A DNA stretch of 48,991 bases from Xanthobacteraceae bacterium (GTDB lineage: Bacteria > Pseudomonadota > Alphaproteobacteria > Rhizobiales > Xanthobacteraceae): assembly GCA_019746135.1 (NCBI GenBank), contig JAIESI010000051.1, positions 1 through 48,991 of the forward strand, given 5' to 3'. The notes below the pieces were generated by a model. That model had not been told where the DNA came from and did not search any database. It saw only the letters and a program-made list of their open reading frames with translations. Below, one piece after another: positions 40,976 to 48,919 of the stretch. The position numbers were made by a program, and so were the translations under genes. Each line of letters starts with the position of its first letter. Position 1 is the stretch's first letter.

Positions 40976-43261
40976 ATGACGAAGCACGACAATCCCGCCA
41001 AACTGTCCCGCCGCGCGGTGCTGATGGGCGGAGGCGCTCTCGTGGTCTCGATCGGCGCGCCGGTCGGTCTCGAGATGCTCACGGGCATGACCCAGGCGTT
41101 CGCGCAAGGCACCAAGCCGCCGTTGACGCCGGACCAGCTCTCCTCTTACATCGCGATCAACGCCGACGGCACCGTCTCGGCGTTCTTCGGCAAGATGGAC
41201 ATGGGCCACGGCCTGTTCGTCGCGATCGGCCAGATGGTGGCCGAGGAGCTCGACGTGCCGTTCAAGGCGGTGACGGTCTACATGGGCGACACCGCGACCA
41301 GCGTGAACCAGGGCGGCGCGTCCGGCTCGACCGGCATCCAGTTCGGCGGCAAGCAGATGCGCATGGCCGCGGCCGAAGCGCGCCGCGTGCTGCTGGAGAT
41401 GGCGGCGCAAAAGCTCGGCACGCCGGCGGACCAGCTGATCGTCGTCAACGGCGCGGTGAGCGCGGCGTTCAACCGCGACAAGAAGACCAGCTATGCCGAG
41501 CTGATCGGCGGCCGCTACTTCAATGTGCAGCTCGACTGGAACAAGCAGATGGGCAACGCGCTCTATGCCCCCGGCAAGGCGCAGCCCAAGAAGCCGTCCG
41601 AGCACAAGATCGTCGGCAAGCCGATCAAGCGCGAGGACGTGGCGCCGAAGGTGTTCGCCCAGGAGGACTTCTGCACCGACATCAAGGTGCCGGGCATGGT
41701 GCACGGCCGGATGATCCGCCCCGCCGTTGCCGGACAGGTGCCGGTCAAGGTCGATGAGGCATCGATCAAGGACATTCCCGGCGCCAAGGTGGTCTGGGAC
41801 AAGGGCTTCCTCGGCGTCGTCGCCGACAAGGAATGGGACGCGATCAAGGCCGCGGAAAAGCTCAAGGTGGAATGGTCGCAGGCCGCGCCGCCGTTCCCGG
41901 ACCAGAACGCGCTTTACGACCACATCCGAAAGGCGCCGGCGCGCAAGACCCAGATCGACAAGCAGAACGGCAACGTCGACGAGGCGTTCCGGACCGCGGC
42001 ACGCGTCGTCGAGGCGGAATACGAATGGCCGTTCCAGTCGCACGCCTGCATGGGACCAGCGTGTGCGGTTGTGGCCATCAACGACGGCAAGGTCGACTGC
42101 TGGAGCGGCTCGCAGAAGACGCACTTCGTGCAGCTCGGGCTGGCGGCACAGCTCAGCGTTCCGCTCGCCAACGTGCATGTGCGCTGGATTCCCGGGCCGG
42201 GCTGCTACGGCCGCAACGACGCCGACGACTGCGCGGCGGATTGCGCGGTGCTGGCCAAGGCGGCCGGCAAGCCGGTGCGGCTGCAATATTCGCGCACCGA
42301 AGGCACCGGCTGGGACCCGAAGGGCCCCGCCTCGATCCACAAGGCCCGCGCGGCGCTCGACGCGCAGGGCAACGTCGTCGCCTATGAATTCATGAGCAAG
42401 GGGTTCTCGCGCATCGACGTCAACACCAACGGCAGCAAGTTGCTCGACACGCTGGCCGGTCACGCGCTCGGCGTCGAGCTGAAGCCAGGCGAGAATTTCG
42501 GCGTGCCGGCGGAGTCCTACGAGTTCGCCAACAAGAAGATGGGCTGGGAGACGATCCCGCCGCTGCTCGACCGTTCGTCGCCGCTGCGCGGCGCGCACCT
42601 GCGCGATCCGGTCGGGCCGCAGATCCACTTCGCGAGCGAGTCCTTCATGGACGAGGTGGCGGCGGCGACCAACCAGGACCCGATCGAATTCCGCCTGAAG
42701 CACGTCAAGGACCCGCGCGACCGGGCGGTGATCGAGGCGGCGGCGAAAAAATTCGGCTGGGACACCCGGCCCTCGCCGGACAGGAGGCAGACCGGCGACA
42801 AGGTGACCGGCCGCGGCCTCGCCTATTGCCAGCGTAACGGCACCCGCGTCGCGGTGATCGCGCAGGTCGAGGTCGATCGCACCACCGGCAAGATCTGGGC
42901 GAAGAAATTCACCGTCGGCCACGACTGCGGCCAGATCATCAACCCGGACGGCCTGGAGAAGTGCATCGAGGGCAACATCGTTCAGGGCATCTCCCGCACG
43001 TTGTGGGAAGAGGTGAAGTTCGACAACAAGAACGTCACCAGCGTCGACTGGATGACCTATCCGATCCTCGACATCACCGAGACGCCGGAGACGGTCGACT
43101 TCGCGCTGATCAATCATCCGGAGCTGCCGCCGACCGGCGCGGGCGAGCCGAGCATCCGGGCGGTGTCGGCGGCGATTGCCAATGCGATCTTCGACGCGAC
43201 CGGCGTGCGGATCAGACGCGTGCCGTTCTCGCCGGACCGGGTGAAGCAGTCGTTGTCGTAG
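40976..43261 (+). CDS. Molybdopterin-binding large subunit (IorB-like)
   Basis: A 761-residue xanthine-dehydrogenase-family catalytic subunit. LSRRAVLMGGGALVVS (10-25) is a twin-arginine signal, so the folded complex is periplasmic. MDMGHGLFVAIGQMVAEEL, QGGASGSTGIQFGGKQ and CYGRNDADD are cofactor-binding segments, and PPTGAGEPS near the end contains the catalytic glutamate (about E724). These fit the two-subunit isoquinoline 1-oxidoreductase or aldehyde oxidoreductase type. Ribosome site GGGAGG. It is terminated by the hairpin at 43281-43311. The substrate is probably an aldehyde or N-heterocycle. Confidence 0.95.
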   Translation: MTKHDNPAKLSRRAVLMGGGALVVSIGAPVGLEMLTGMTQAFAQGTKPPLTPDQLSSYIAINADGTVSAFFGKMDMGHGLFVAIGQMVAEELDVPFKAVTVYMGDTATSVNQGGASGSTGIQFGGKQMRMAAAEARRVLLEMAAQKLGTPADQLIVVNGAVSAAFNRDKKTSYAELIGGRYFNVQLDWNKQMGNALYAPGKAQPKKPSEHKIVGKPIKREDVAPKVFAQEDFCTDIKVPGMVHGRMIRPAVAGQVPVKVDEASIKDIPGAKVVWDKGFLGVVADKEWDAIKAAEKLKVEWSQAAPPFPDQNALYDHIRKAPARKTQIDKQNGNVDEAFRTAARVVEAEYEWPFQSHACMGPACAVVAINDGKVDCWSGSQKTHFVQLGLAAQLSVPLANVHVRWIPGPGCYGRNDADDCAADCAVLAKAAGKPVRLQYSRTEGTGWDPKGPASIHKARAALDAQGNVVAYEFMSKGFSRIDVNTNGSKLLDTLAGHALGVELKPGENFGVPAESYEFANKKMGWETIPPLLDRSSPLRGAHLRDPVGPQIHFASESFMDEVAAATNQDPIEFRLKHVKDPRDRAVIEAAAKKFGWDTRPSPDRRQTGDKVTGRGLAYCQRNGTRVAVIAQVEVDRTTGKIWAKKFTVGHDCGQIINPDGLEKCIEGNIVQGISRTLWEEVKFDNKNVTSVDWMTYPILDITETPETVDFALINHPELPPTGAGEPSIRAVSAAIANAIFDATGVRIRRVPFSPDRVKQSLS

Positions 43262-43280
43262 CTTCGGCAAGCAAGCAGTG

Positions 43281-43311
43281 CGAAAGGCCTGGCGCAGTGC
43301 CAGGCCTTTCG
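43281..43311 (+). terminator. Rho-independent terminator after iorB-like gene
   Basis: CGAAAGGCCTGGC (43281-43293) and GCCAGGCCTTTCG (43299-43311) form a perfect 13-bp stem with a 5-base loop, followed by TTTT (43312-43315), about 20 bp after the stop codon. Confidence 0.93.
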
Positions 43312-43332
43312 TTTTCGACGCCGCTCTTTCGG

Positions 43333-43492
43333 CACGTGCCCCGGACAAGCGAGCCATAAGCGCGTTTACGCGCGTCTTCGACGCGCTATGGCGAGCGCGA
43401 TCCGGGATCCCGGTTTGGTCTCAGCAAGGAAGAAACCGGGGTCCCGGGTCTGCGGCGCACCGCTTCGCGCTGCGCCGCGCCCGGGACACGAG
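43333..43492. repeat. Long palindromic dispersed repeat, family A copy 4 (hybrid)
   Basis: The ends CACGTGCCCCGGA and CCGGGACACGAG are inverted copies as in family A copies 1-3. The interior also carries ATAAGCGCGTTTACGCGCG, the central hairpin of family B. This shows the two families share modules. Confidence 0.85.
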
Positions 43493-43498
43493 AGCATG

Positions 43499-44398
43499 CT
43501 ACTTCGCCCGCTTCAACCCGCCGGCTTCCTTGATGACGTCGGCGATCGCCGCTTCATTGCCCGGCGCCATGATGTGCACGCCGGCAACGCCGGGAATGGT
43601 CGCCAGCTCGCGCATCAGATCGATGCAAAGCGTGCGGCCCTCGGCGATCGGATCGGCGGCGACCTCGAGGCGGGCGACCGTCGCATCGGGGATGATCGTT
43701 CCGAACAATTTCTCGCGCATCCAGCGCGCGGATTTCGCCGAGCGGATCGGCGAGATGCCGATCAGGAACGGCACCTTCACGCCATGCTCGGCCAACCGCG
43801 CCATGTAGCGGCGCACCACCGCCGCATCCATGCAGAACTGGGTCTGCACGAACTCGCAGCCCGCGGCGAGCTTGGCCTTGAGGCTCTTCGGCTCCCAGCC
43901 GGCCGGCGGATCGATCGGCACGTCGGCCGCGGCGATGAAGAAGTCGGCACGGCCGCCGACCTTCTTGCCGGTCGGCAGCTCGTTCTTGTCGCGGATCGCC
44001 ACCGCCACCGCGGTCAGCGCCGCAGTGTCGTAGTCGAACACCGGCTTGGCCTCCGGCTGATCGCCCTGCTTGGGATCGTCGCCCTTGAGCAACAGCAGGT
44101 TGCGGACGCCGAGCGCCGCGGCGCCCATCAGCGAGCCTTGCAGAGCCAGGCGGTTCCTGTCGCGGCAGGTGAGCTGGAGGATCGGCTCGATGCCGTTTTG
44201 CAGCAAGATCGCCGCCGCCGCGACCGGACTGAGATGCGCGCGGGCGCCCGCGCCGTCGGTGACGTTGACCGCGTCGGCCAGGCCCTGCAACGGCGCGGCT
44301 TTGGTAACGAGGTCGCCGGCGTCGCAGGTCGCGGGCGGCGCGATCTCCGCGGTGATGACGAAGCGGTCGGTGGCGAGCTTTTGCTTCAAGGTCTGCAT
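43499..44398 (-). CDS. Methylenetetrahydrofolate reductase-family protein (MetF-like)
   Basis: A 299-residue TIM-barrel flavoprotein that normally reduces methylene-tetrahydrofolate to methyl-tetrahydrofolate. FVITAEIAPPATCDAGDL (13-30) contains the catalytic-region glutamate, and ILQLTCRDRNRLALQGSL, NLLLLKGDDP and GCEFVQTQFCMD are family blocks. It is typical of the short bacterial variants. ATG at 44398 begins the family N-terminus but its GGAG lies rather far upstream, so the start may shift. It is divergent from a CoA-transferase-like pair across an inverted repeat. It may feed the methyl-handling proteins at 8.1 and 15.6 kb. Confidence 0.92.
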   Translation of the reverse strand: MQTLKQKLATDRFVITAEIAPPATCDAGDLVTKAAPLQGLADAVNVTDGAGARAHLSPVAAAAILLQNGIEPILQLTCRDRNRLALQGSLMGAAALGVRNLLLLKGDDPKQGDQPEAKPVFDYDTAALTAVAVAIRDKNELPTGKKVGGRADFFIAAADVPIDPPAGWEPKSLKAKLAAGCEFVQTQFCMDAAVVRRYMARLAEHGVKVPFLIGISPIRSAKSARWMREKLFGTIIPDATVARLEVAADPIAEGRTLCIDLMRELATIPGVAGVHIMAPGNEAAIADVIKEAGGLKRAK

Positions 44399-44414
44399 GC
44401 AGCGGTTGTTCTCC

Positions 44415-44448
44415 AAATCCTGCCCCGTTTCAAGCGTGGGCAGGATTT
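44415..44448. promoter_or_regulatory. Inverted repeat between divergent metF-like and CoA-transferase-like genes
   Basis: AAATCCTGCCC (44415-44425) and GGGCAGGATTT (44438-44448) are perfect 11-bp arms separated by 12 bases, giving a 34-bp symmetric site centred in the 100-bp divergent gap. It could be an operator or a leader hairpin for the MetF-like mRNA. Confidence 0.6.
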
Positions 44449-44498
44449 TGGCACGAGGCCCACTTGGCGCGCGCAGCGCACGCCCATAAACTCGCCGC

Positions 44499-45329
44499 AT
44501 GCCGACCATCGCCCGAAACCTCGACGACGCGCTCGCGCCCATCACCGACGGCTGCGTGCTGGCCGTGCCACGCGAAAGCTCCGGCGTGCCGATGGAGGCG
44601 ACGCGGGCGCTGATCCGGCGCGGCATCAGGAGGTTGCATCTGATCGCACTGCCGACCTCGACCTTACAGGCGGACCTGCTCATCGGCGCAGGCGCGATCG
44701 AGACCCTGGAGACGTCCGCGGTGAGCCTCGGCGAGTTCGGGCTCGCGCCGCGCTTCAACGCCGCGATCCTCAAGGGCTCGATCAGGATGAAAGACGCCAC
44801 CTGCCCGGCGCTGCACGCCGCGTTCCAGGCGTCGGAAAAGGGCGTGCCGTTCATGCCGCTGCGCGGGCTGATCGGCTCGGACGTGCTGAAACGCCGCCCG
44901 GACTGGAGGGTGGTCGACAATCCGTTCGAGGACGGCGACGACACGCCCGACCCGATCGTGCTGCTGCCGGCGATCAAGCCGGATGTTGCGCTGTTTCATG
45001 CGCCGATGGCCGACCGCGACGGCAATGTCTGGATCGGCCGCCAGCGCGAGCTCGTGACCATGGCGCACGCGTCCGAGAAGACCATCGTCACGGTGGAGAA
45101 GATCGTCGACGGCAGTCTCCTGGCCGACAAGACGCTCGCAGCCGGCACCCTGCCCGGCTTCTATGTGGAGAGCATCGCCGTCGCCGAGCGCGGCTGCTGG
45201 CCGCTGCCGCTGCCCGAGCACTACGCTTGGGACGCCGAGCACCTGAAGGAATACGTGGCGCTGGCCGCGACCGACGAAGGTTTTGCGAAGTATCTCGACA
45301 AGTACGTCCATGAACGCCTCGCAGCCTGA
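44499..45329 (+). CDS. CoA-transferase-like alpha subunit
   Basis: A 276-residue class I CoA-transferase-fold protein, related to glutaconate CoA-transferase and the IpdA hydrolase. SSGVPMEATRALIRRGIRRLHLIALPTS (29-56, in two pieces) is the nucleotide/CoA region, and FMPLRGLIGSDVLKRRPDWRVV, IKPDVALFHAPMADRDGNVWIGR are the conserved later segments. It overlaps the beta gene by 20 bp. The start has a poor ribosome site. The position that holds a glutamate in IpdA appears to be lysine or aspartate here, so function should not be copied from either family. Confidence 0.88.
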   Translation: MPTIARNLDDALAPITDGCVLAVPRESSGVPMEATRALIRRGIRRLHLIALPTSTLQADLLIGAGAIETLETSAVSLGEFGLAPRFNAAILKGSIRMKDATCPALHAAFQASEKGVPFMPLRGLIGSDVLKRRPDWRVVDNPFEDGDDTPDPIVLLPAIKPDVALFHAPMADRDGNVWIGRQRELVTMAHASEKTIVTVEKIVDGSLLADKTLAAGTLPGFYVESIAVAERGCWPLPLPEHYAWDAEHLKEYVALAATDEGFAKYLDKYVHERLAA

Positions 45330-46074
45330 CTTCCGCGACGAGGAGCTCTTGGCTGCGACGGTCGCCGACCTGATCGGCATCGTCAGGCACATCGCCGTCG
45401 GCAATGCCTCGCCGATCCCGGCGACCGCGGCGCTGCTCGCCCGCGCACGCGGCCGGGAATTGAACCTCGACAAGCCCTATGTGTCGCTGCTCGGCAGCCA
45501 GAAGCACACCTTCTGGACCGACGGCGGGCGCGAGCTGTTCGACTGCGCGGGGCAAGGCCGGATCGATGTGTTCTTCCTCTCCGGCGGCGAGATCGACGGC
45601 GAGGGCAACATCAATCTGGTCAGCATCGGCGACCCCGACCACCCGACCGCGCGCTTCCCCGGCTCGTTCGGCTCCTCGTATCTCTATTTCGTCGTACCGA
45701 AGGTGATCCTGTTCCGTACCGAGCATTCCAAGCGCACGCTGGTGCCGAAGGTGTCCTATGTCAGCGCGCCCGGCGGCAGCGACGAGGGCGTCTACCGCAA
45801 CGGCGGCCCGATCGCGCTGATCACCAACCGCTGCCTGTTCTCGTTCGACCAGGAGCGGCGGCGGTTTCGGCTGGAGAGCGTGCATCCCGGCCATACGCTC
45901 GCCGAGGTGATCGTCAACACCGGCTTCGAGTTCGACCGCCCGCCCGAGGTGCCGGTGACGCCGGTGCCGTCGGCGGAAACCTTGAGGCTGATGCGGCAAG
46001 CGGTCGCCCCGGAACTCGCCGAGGTTTACCCGCAGTTTGCCGCGAGGGTGTTCGGATTCAAGGCAGCCTCGTAA
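45310..46074 (+). CDS. CoA-transferase-like beta subunit
   Basis: A 254-residue partner of the preceding subunit. The fold is clear from ELFDCAGQGRIDVFFLSGGEIDGEGN and HPGHTLAEVIVNTGFEFD. The region that carries the catalytic glutamate (SENG-like) in true class I transferases reads VSLLGSQKHTFWTDGG, with no obvious equivalent Glu. This is like IpdB, whose complex is a hydrolase and not a transferase. Translation is probably coupled to the alpha gene (20-bp overlap). Acyl-CoA chemistry is likely; the substrate is unknown. Confidence 0.87.
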   Translation: MNASQPDFRDEELLAATVADLIGIVRHIAVGNASPIPATAALLARARGRELNLDKPYVSLLGSQKHTFWTDGGRELFDCAGQGRIDVFFLSGGEIDGEGNINLVSIGDPDHPTARFPGSFGSSYLYFVVPKVILFRTEHSKRTLVPKVSYVSAPGGSDEGVYRNGGPIALITNRCLFSFDQERRRFRLESVHPGHTLAEVIVNTGFEFDRPPEVPVTPVPSAETLRLMRQAVAPELAEVYPQFAARVFGFKAAS

Positions 46075-46160
46075 ACACGCATTGCAGACCCCGCTCCGGC
46101 GTGGTTGTTATGCGCCCATCAAAATCCAAGGGCAATTTTTCAAGAATCGGGGATGGAAGC

Positions 46161-47264
46161 GTGAAGACAGTGGAAGTCGGTGCCATCGGCGTGGGTTGGG
46201 TCGGAGGCACGCGGGTCGAGACCCTCTCGCGCACGGCGCTGGTGGACAAGCTCCACATCTGCGACATCAAGCCGGATCGACTGGCGGAGCTGAAGGCGCG
46301 CTACAGGCCCGCCACCGCGACGCTCGACTATCAGGACATCATCAAGAACGACAACATTTCGGTGGTGTTCATCTCGACCACGCCGGAGTCGAACCATTAT
46401 CCGATCGCCCGCGACTGCCTGCGCGCCGGCAAGCACGTGATGCTGGAGAAGCCGATCGCGCTGGAGCTGTGGGAGGCCGACGAGCTGATCACCATTGCCA
46501 AGCGCAACAACCTGAAATTTACCATCGGCTATTCGCAGCGCTTCAACACCAAGATCGCCTACGCCAAGAAGAAGATCGTCGACGGCACGCTCGGCAAGGT
46601 CGTTTCGGTGCTGGTGAGCCGGCATCTGTCGCGCGCGCTCGGCAAGAAAATCGCAAGCCGGGTGCGGCTGTCGCCGGTGGTGATGGAATCGACGCACGAC
46701 CTCGACTTTGTGATGTGGCTCTTGGAGCCCGCGAAGCCCATCCGCGTCTATTCGCAGGGCGCCTACGGCTACATGGAGCCCATCAACGGGTCCCACGACG
46801 TGATGTTCACCACCGTGACCATGGACAATGGCGTGGTGGTGATGATCGGCGGCGGCTGGAATTTCCCGGAGAGCTTTCCGAACTACTGCTCGACCTGGAT
46901 CGAGATCACCGGCACCGACGGCGCTTTGGTGCTCGACGACACCCAGCGTGACAACTGGCTCAACACCGAGAAGGCCGGCCAGGTGTTTCCGATGTCGACC
47001 ATGCCGGGCGAGCAGGTCGACCATGTGTTCGCCGGCGGCATGGGTCCGGAGACGATCCACTTCGTCGAGTCCTGCATCCAGAACAAGCCGGTGATGGTGA
47101 AGCCCGAGCACGCACGCATGGTGATGGAAACCTATTCCGCCGCGGACCTCTCCGCGGACCGCGGCGCGCCGGTGGACCTGCCGCTGACCAATGAAACCAT
47201 CGCCGCCATCGCCGACCTCAAGGCGCGGTATCGGGCAGGCGACAACCCGGCGATGAAGAAATGA
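46161..47264 (+). CDS. Gfo/Idh/MocA-family oxidoreductase 1
   Basis: A 367-residue NAD(P)-dependent oxidoreductase of the glucose-fructose oxidoreductase/inositol dehydrogenase family. VEVGAIGVGWVGGTRVE is the Rossmann loop, MLEKPIAL contains the catalytic lysine, GYSQRFNTK the family motif, and ESTHDLDFVMWLL the catalytic-domain His and Asp. A GTG start at 46161 (VKTVEVG) is favoured because GGAAGC precedes it and the domain begins at once; longer frames start at 46101 or 46110. The next paralogue overlaps it by four bases. Substrate class is probably a polyol or sugar derivative. Confidence 0.9.
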   Translation: MKTVEVGAIGVGWVGGTRVETLSRTALVDKLHICDIKPDRLAELKARYRPATATLDYQDIIKNDNISVVFISTTPESNHYPIARDCLRAGKHVMLEKPIALELWEADELITIAKRNNLKFTIGYSQRFNTKIAYAKKKIVDGTLGKVVSVLVSRHLSRALGKKIASRVRLSPVVMESTHDLDFVMWLLEPAKPIRVYSQGAYGYMEPINGSHDVMFTTVTMDNGVVVMIGGGWNFPESFPNYCSTWIEITGTDGALVLDDTQRDNWLNTEKAGQVFPMSTMPGEQVDHVFAGGMGPETIHFVESCIQNKPVMVKPEHARMVMETYSAADLSADRGAPVDLPLTNETIAAIADLKARYRAGDNPAMKK

Positions 47265-48376
47265 GAACACAGGCAGCAGAAATCGGTCTCGCCATCATCG
47301 GCGGCGGCCGCGTCGGACTCTTTCGCGGCGAGGTGGCGAACCGTCACCCGGCGGTGAAATGGATCGGGCTCGCCGAGAAGAACCCGAACCGCGCCGGCGA
47401 GGTCGCGCCCAGGGTCGGCGCGGACTTCGTCACGCAGAGCCATGTCGAGCTTCTGAAACGACCGGAAGTCACCTGCGCGATCATCGCCACCGACGAGCAT
47501 CTGCACGTCGATCCGATCATGGTCGCGGTCGAGCGTGGCATTCCGCTGCTGATCGAGAAGCCGCTGGCGACGGACCTGGCGCAATCGGCGAAGGTCCTGA
47601 AGGCGATCAAGGACGCCAAGATCGACGCCGTGGTCGGCTACACCCAGCGGTTCCGACGGAAATGGCTTGCGGGCAAGGAGAAGGTCCGCACCGGCTCACT
47701 CGGCGACGTGACGCTGGTCACCTCGCGCGCCTTCATGAACCGTCTGGTCGCGATCGACAACTACAAGCGCACCGACGATCCCACGACCATCTCGCCGATG
47801 GTGATTTCCGGCACGCATGCGCTCGACATGTGCATGTGGTACCTGGAGAAGAAGACGCCGGTCGAATGCTATGCGCGGTCGGTCGACAAGGTGCTGGGCC
47901 CGCTCTACCAGGGCATCGACGCCACCGCCGGCATGATCATGATGTCGGACGGCTGCATCTACCATCTCAACATCTCCTGGGCGCTGCCGGTGACGTGGCC
48001 GGGCGCGGTCTATTCGCTCGAGGTCGGCATCACCGGCACCGACGGCGTGCTGACCATCGACGACACGCACCGCGACATGGTGCTGGCGGTGAGCAAGCCG
48101 CAGGGCGAAGGCTACGCGCCGGACCAGAGCCGCCTGGTCGATTTCCTCGGCAGCTACCCGCCGGGCGACATGGCGCTCGGCGAGTTGCGCGGACCGATGG
48201 CGGATGAGACGGTGTCGTGGCTCAATCGGGTCGCGCTCGGCCTGCCGACGCCGGCCGCGACCGTGGAAGAGGCGCACAACAACCTGATGCTGACCAAGGC
48301 GCTCGACCTTTCGGCCAAACGCAAGCAACCGGTGAAGCTGCCACTCGACCCCGACGAGGAGAAACGGGCGACGTAG
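47261..48376 (+). CDS. Gfo/Idh/MocA-family oxidoreductase 2
   Basis: A 371-residue paralogue of the preceding gene with GLAIIGGGRVGLFRGE (Rossmann loop), LLIEKPLATDLA (catalytic lysine), GYTQRFRRKW and SGTHALDMCMWYLE. The start overlaps the upstream stop (ATGA, 47261-47264), so the two proteins are made together and may form a mixed oligomer or act in sequence. Long C-terminal beta-sheet domain is complete. The substrate is unknown. Confidence 0.93.
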   Translation: MRTQAAEIGLAIIGGGRVGLFRGEVANRHPAVKWIGLAEKNPNRAGEVAPRVGADFVTQSHVELLKRPEVTCAIIATDEHLHVDPIMVAVERGIPLLIEKPLATDLAQSAKVLKAIKDAKIDAVVGYTQRFRRKWLAGKEKVRTGSLGDVTLVTSRAFMNRLVAIDNYKRTDDPTTISPMVISGTHALDMCMWYLEKKTPVECYARSVDKVLGPLYQGIDATAGMIMMSDGCIYHLNISWALPVTWPGAVYSLEVGITGTDGVLTIDDTHRDMVLAVSKPQGEGYAPDQSRLVDFLGSYPPGDMALGELRGPMADETVSWLNRVALGLPTPAATVEEAHNNLMLTKALDLSAKRKQPVKLPLDPDEEKRAT

Positions 48377-48445
48377 TGCCGAACCGGATGTGGATCGGCC
48401 GAGACTCGAGCGGACGCAAACCCGCTGTCACGAACGGAAACCGAC

Positions 48446-48919
48446 ATGAAAACGCATCCTGTGATGAGTGCCGTTCTCGCGCTGTCGCTGCTCCACCCGG
48501 CAGCCGCCCTCGGGCAACAGGCCGCGGCCCCCGCCTATACGCCAGGGCTGGTCGAGTTCATGGCCTTTGTGCAAATCCGTCATGCCAAACTCTGGCTTGC
48601 GGGCAACGCCGGCAACTGGGAGCTGGCGGACTATGAAATCGACGAGATGAAAGAGGCGTTGGAGAACTCCGCAAAATATGTGCCCGACTACAAGGGCAGT
48701 CCGGTCGGCAAGATGATCGAGACCATGGCGATGCCGCCGATCGGCGAGGCCGAGCAGGCGATCAAGGCCAAGGACCGGATCAAGTTCACTGCCGCGTTCG
48801 ACAAGCTGACCGCCGCCTGCAACACCTGCCATCAGGCCGCCAACAGGCCGTTTATCGTGATCCAGCGGCCGGTCAGCTCCGCGTTTCCGAACCAGTCGTT
48901 CGCCCCCCGGCGCAACTAG
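48446..48919 (+). CDS. Cytochrome c'-like monoheme protein
   Basis: A 157-residue secreted protein: signal peptide 1-23 (AALG-Q), then four predicted helices (for example VEFMAFVQIRHAKLWLAG and ELADYEIDEMKEALENS) and one C-terminal heme site CNTCH (C125, C128, H129) in LTAACNTCHQAANRPF. The helical layout with a heme motif near the C-terminus matches the cytochrome c' fold. GGAAA precedes the ATG. It follows the second Gfo/Idh gene by 69 bp and may be separate. Function, such as NO binding or electron transfer, is not shown by sequence. Confidence 0.85.
   Translation: MKTHPVMSAVLALSLLHPAAALGQQAAAPAYTPGLVEFMAFVQIRHAKLWLAGNAGNWELADYEIDEMKEALENSAKYVPDYKGSPVGKMIETMAMPPIGEAEQAIKAKDRIKFTAAFDKLTAACNTCHQAANRPFIVIQRPVSSAFPNQSFAPRRN

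Noticed and set aside
40799-43357. 852-codon open frame antisense to the IorAB-like genes
   Set aside because: It mirrors the codon pattern of the real genes on the other strand, is rich in Arg/Asp/His, and shows no domain. High GC causes long antisense frames.
44448-44470. Sigma-54 promoter (TGGCACG then TTGG)
   Set aside because: TGGCACG is present, but the spacing to the GC of the -12 element is wrong.
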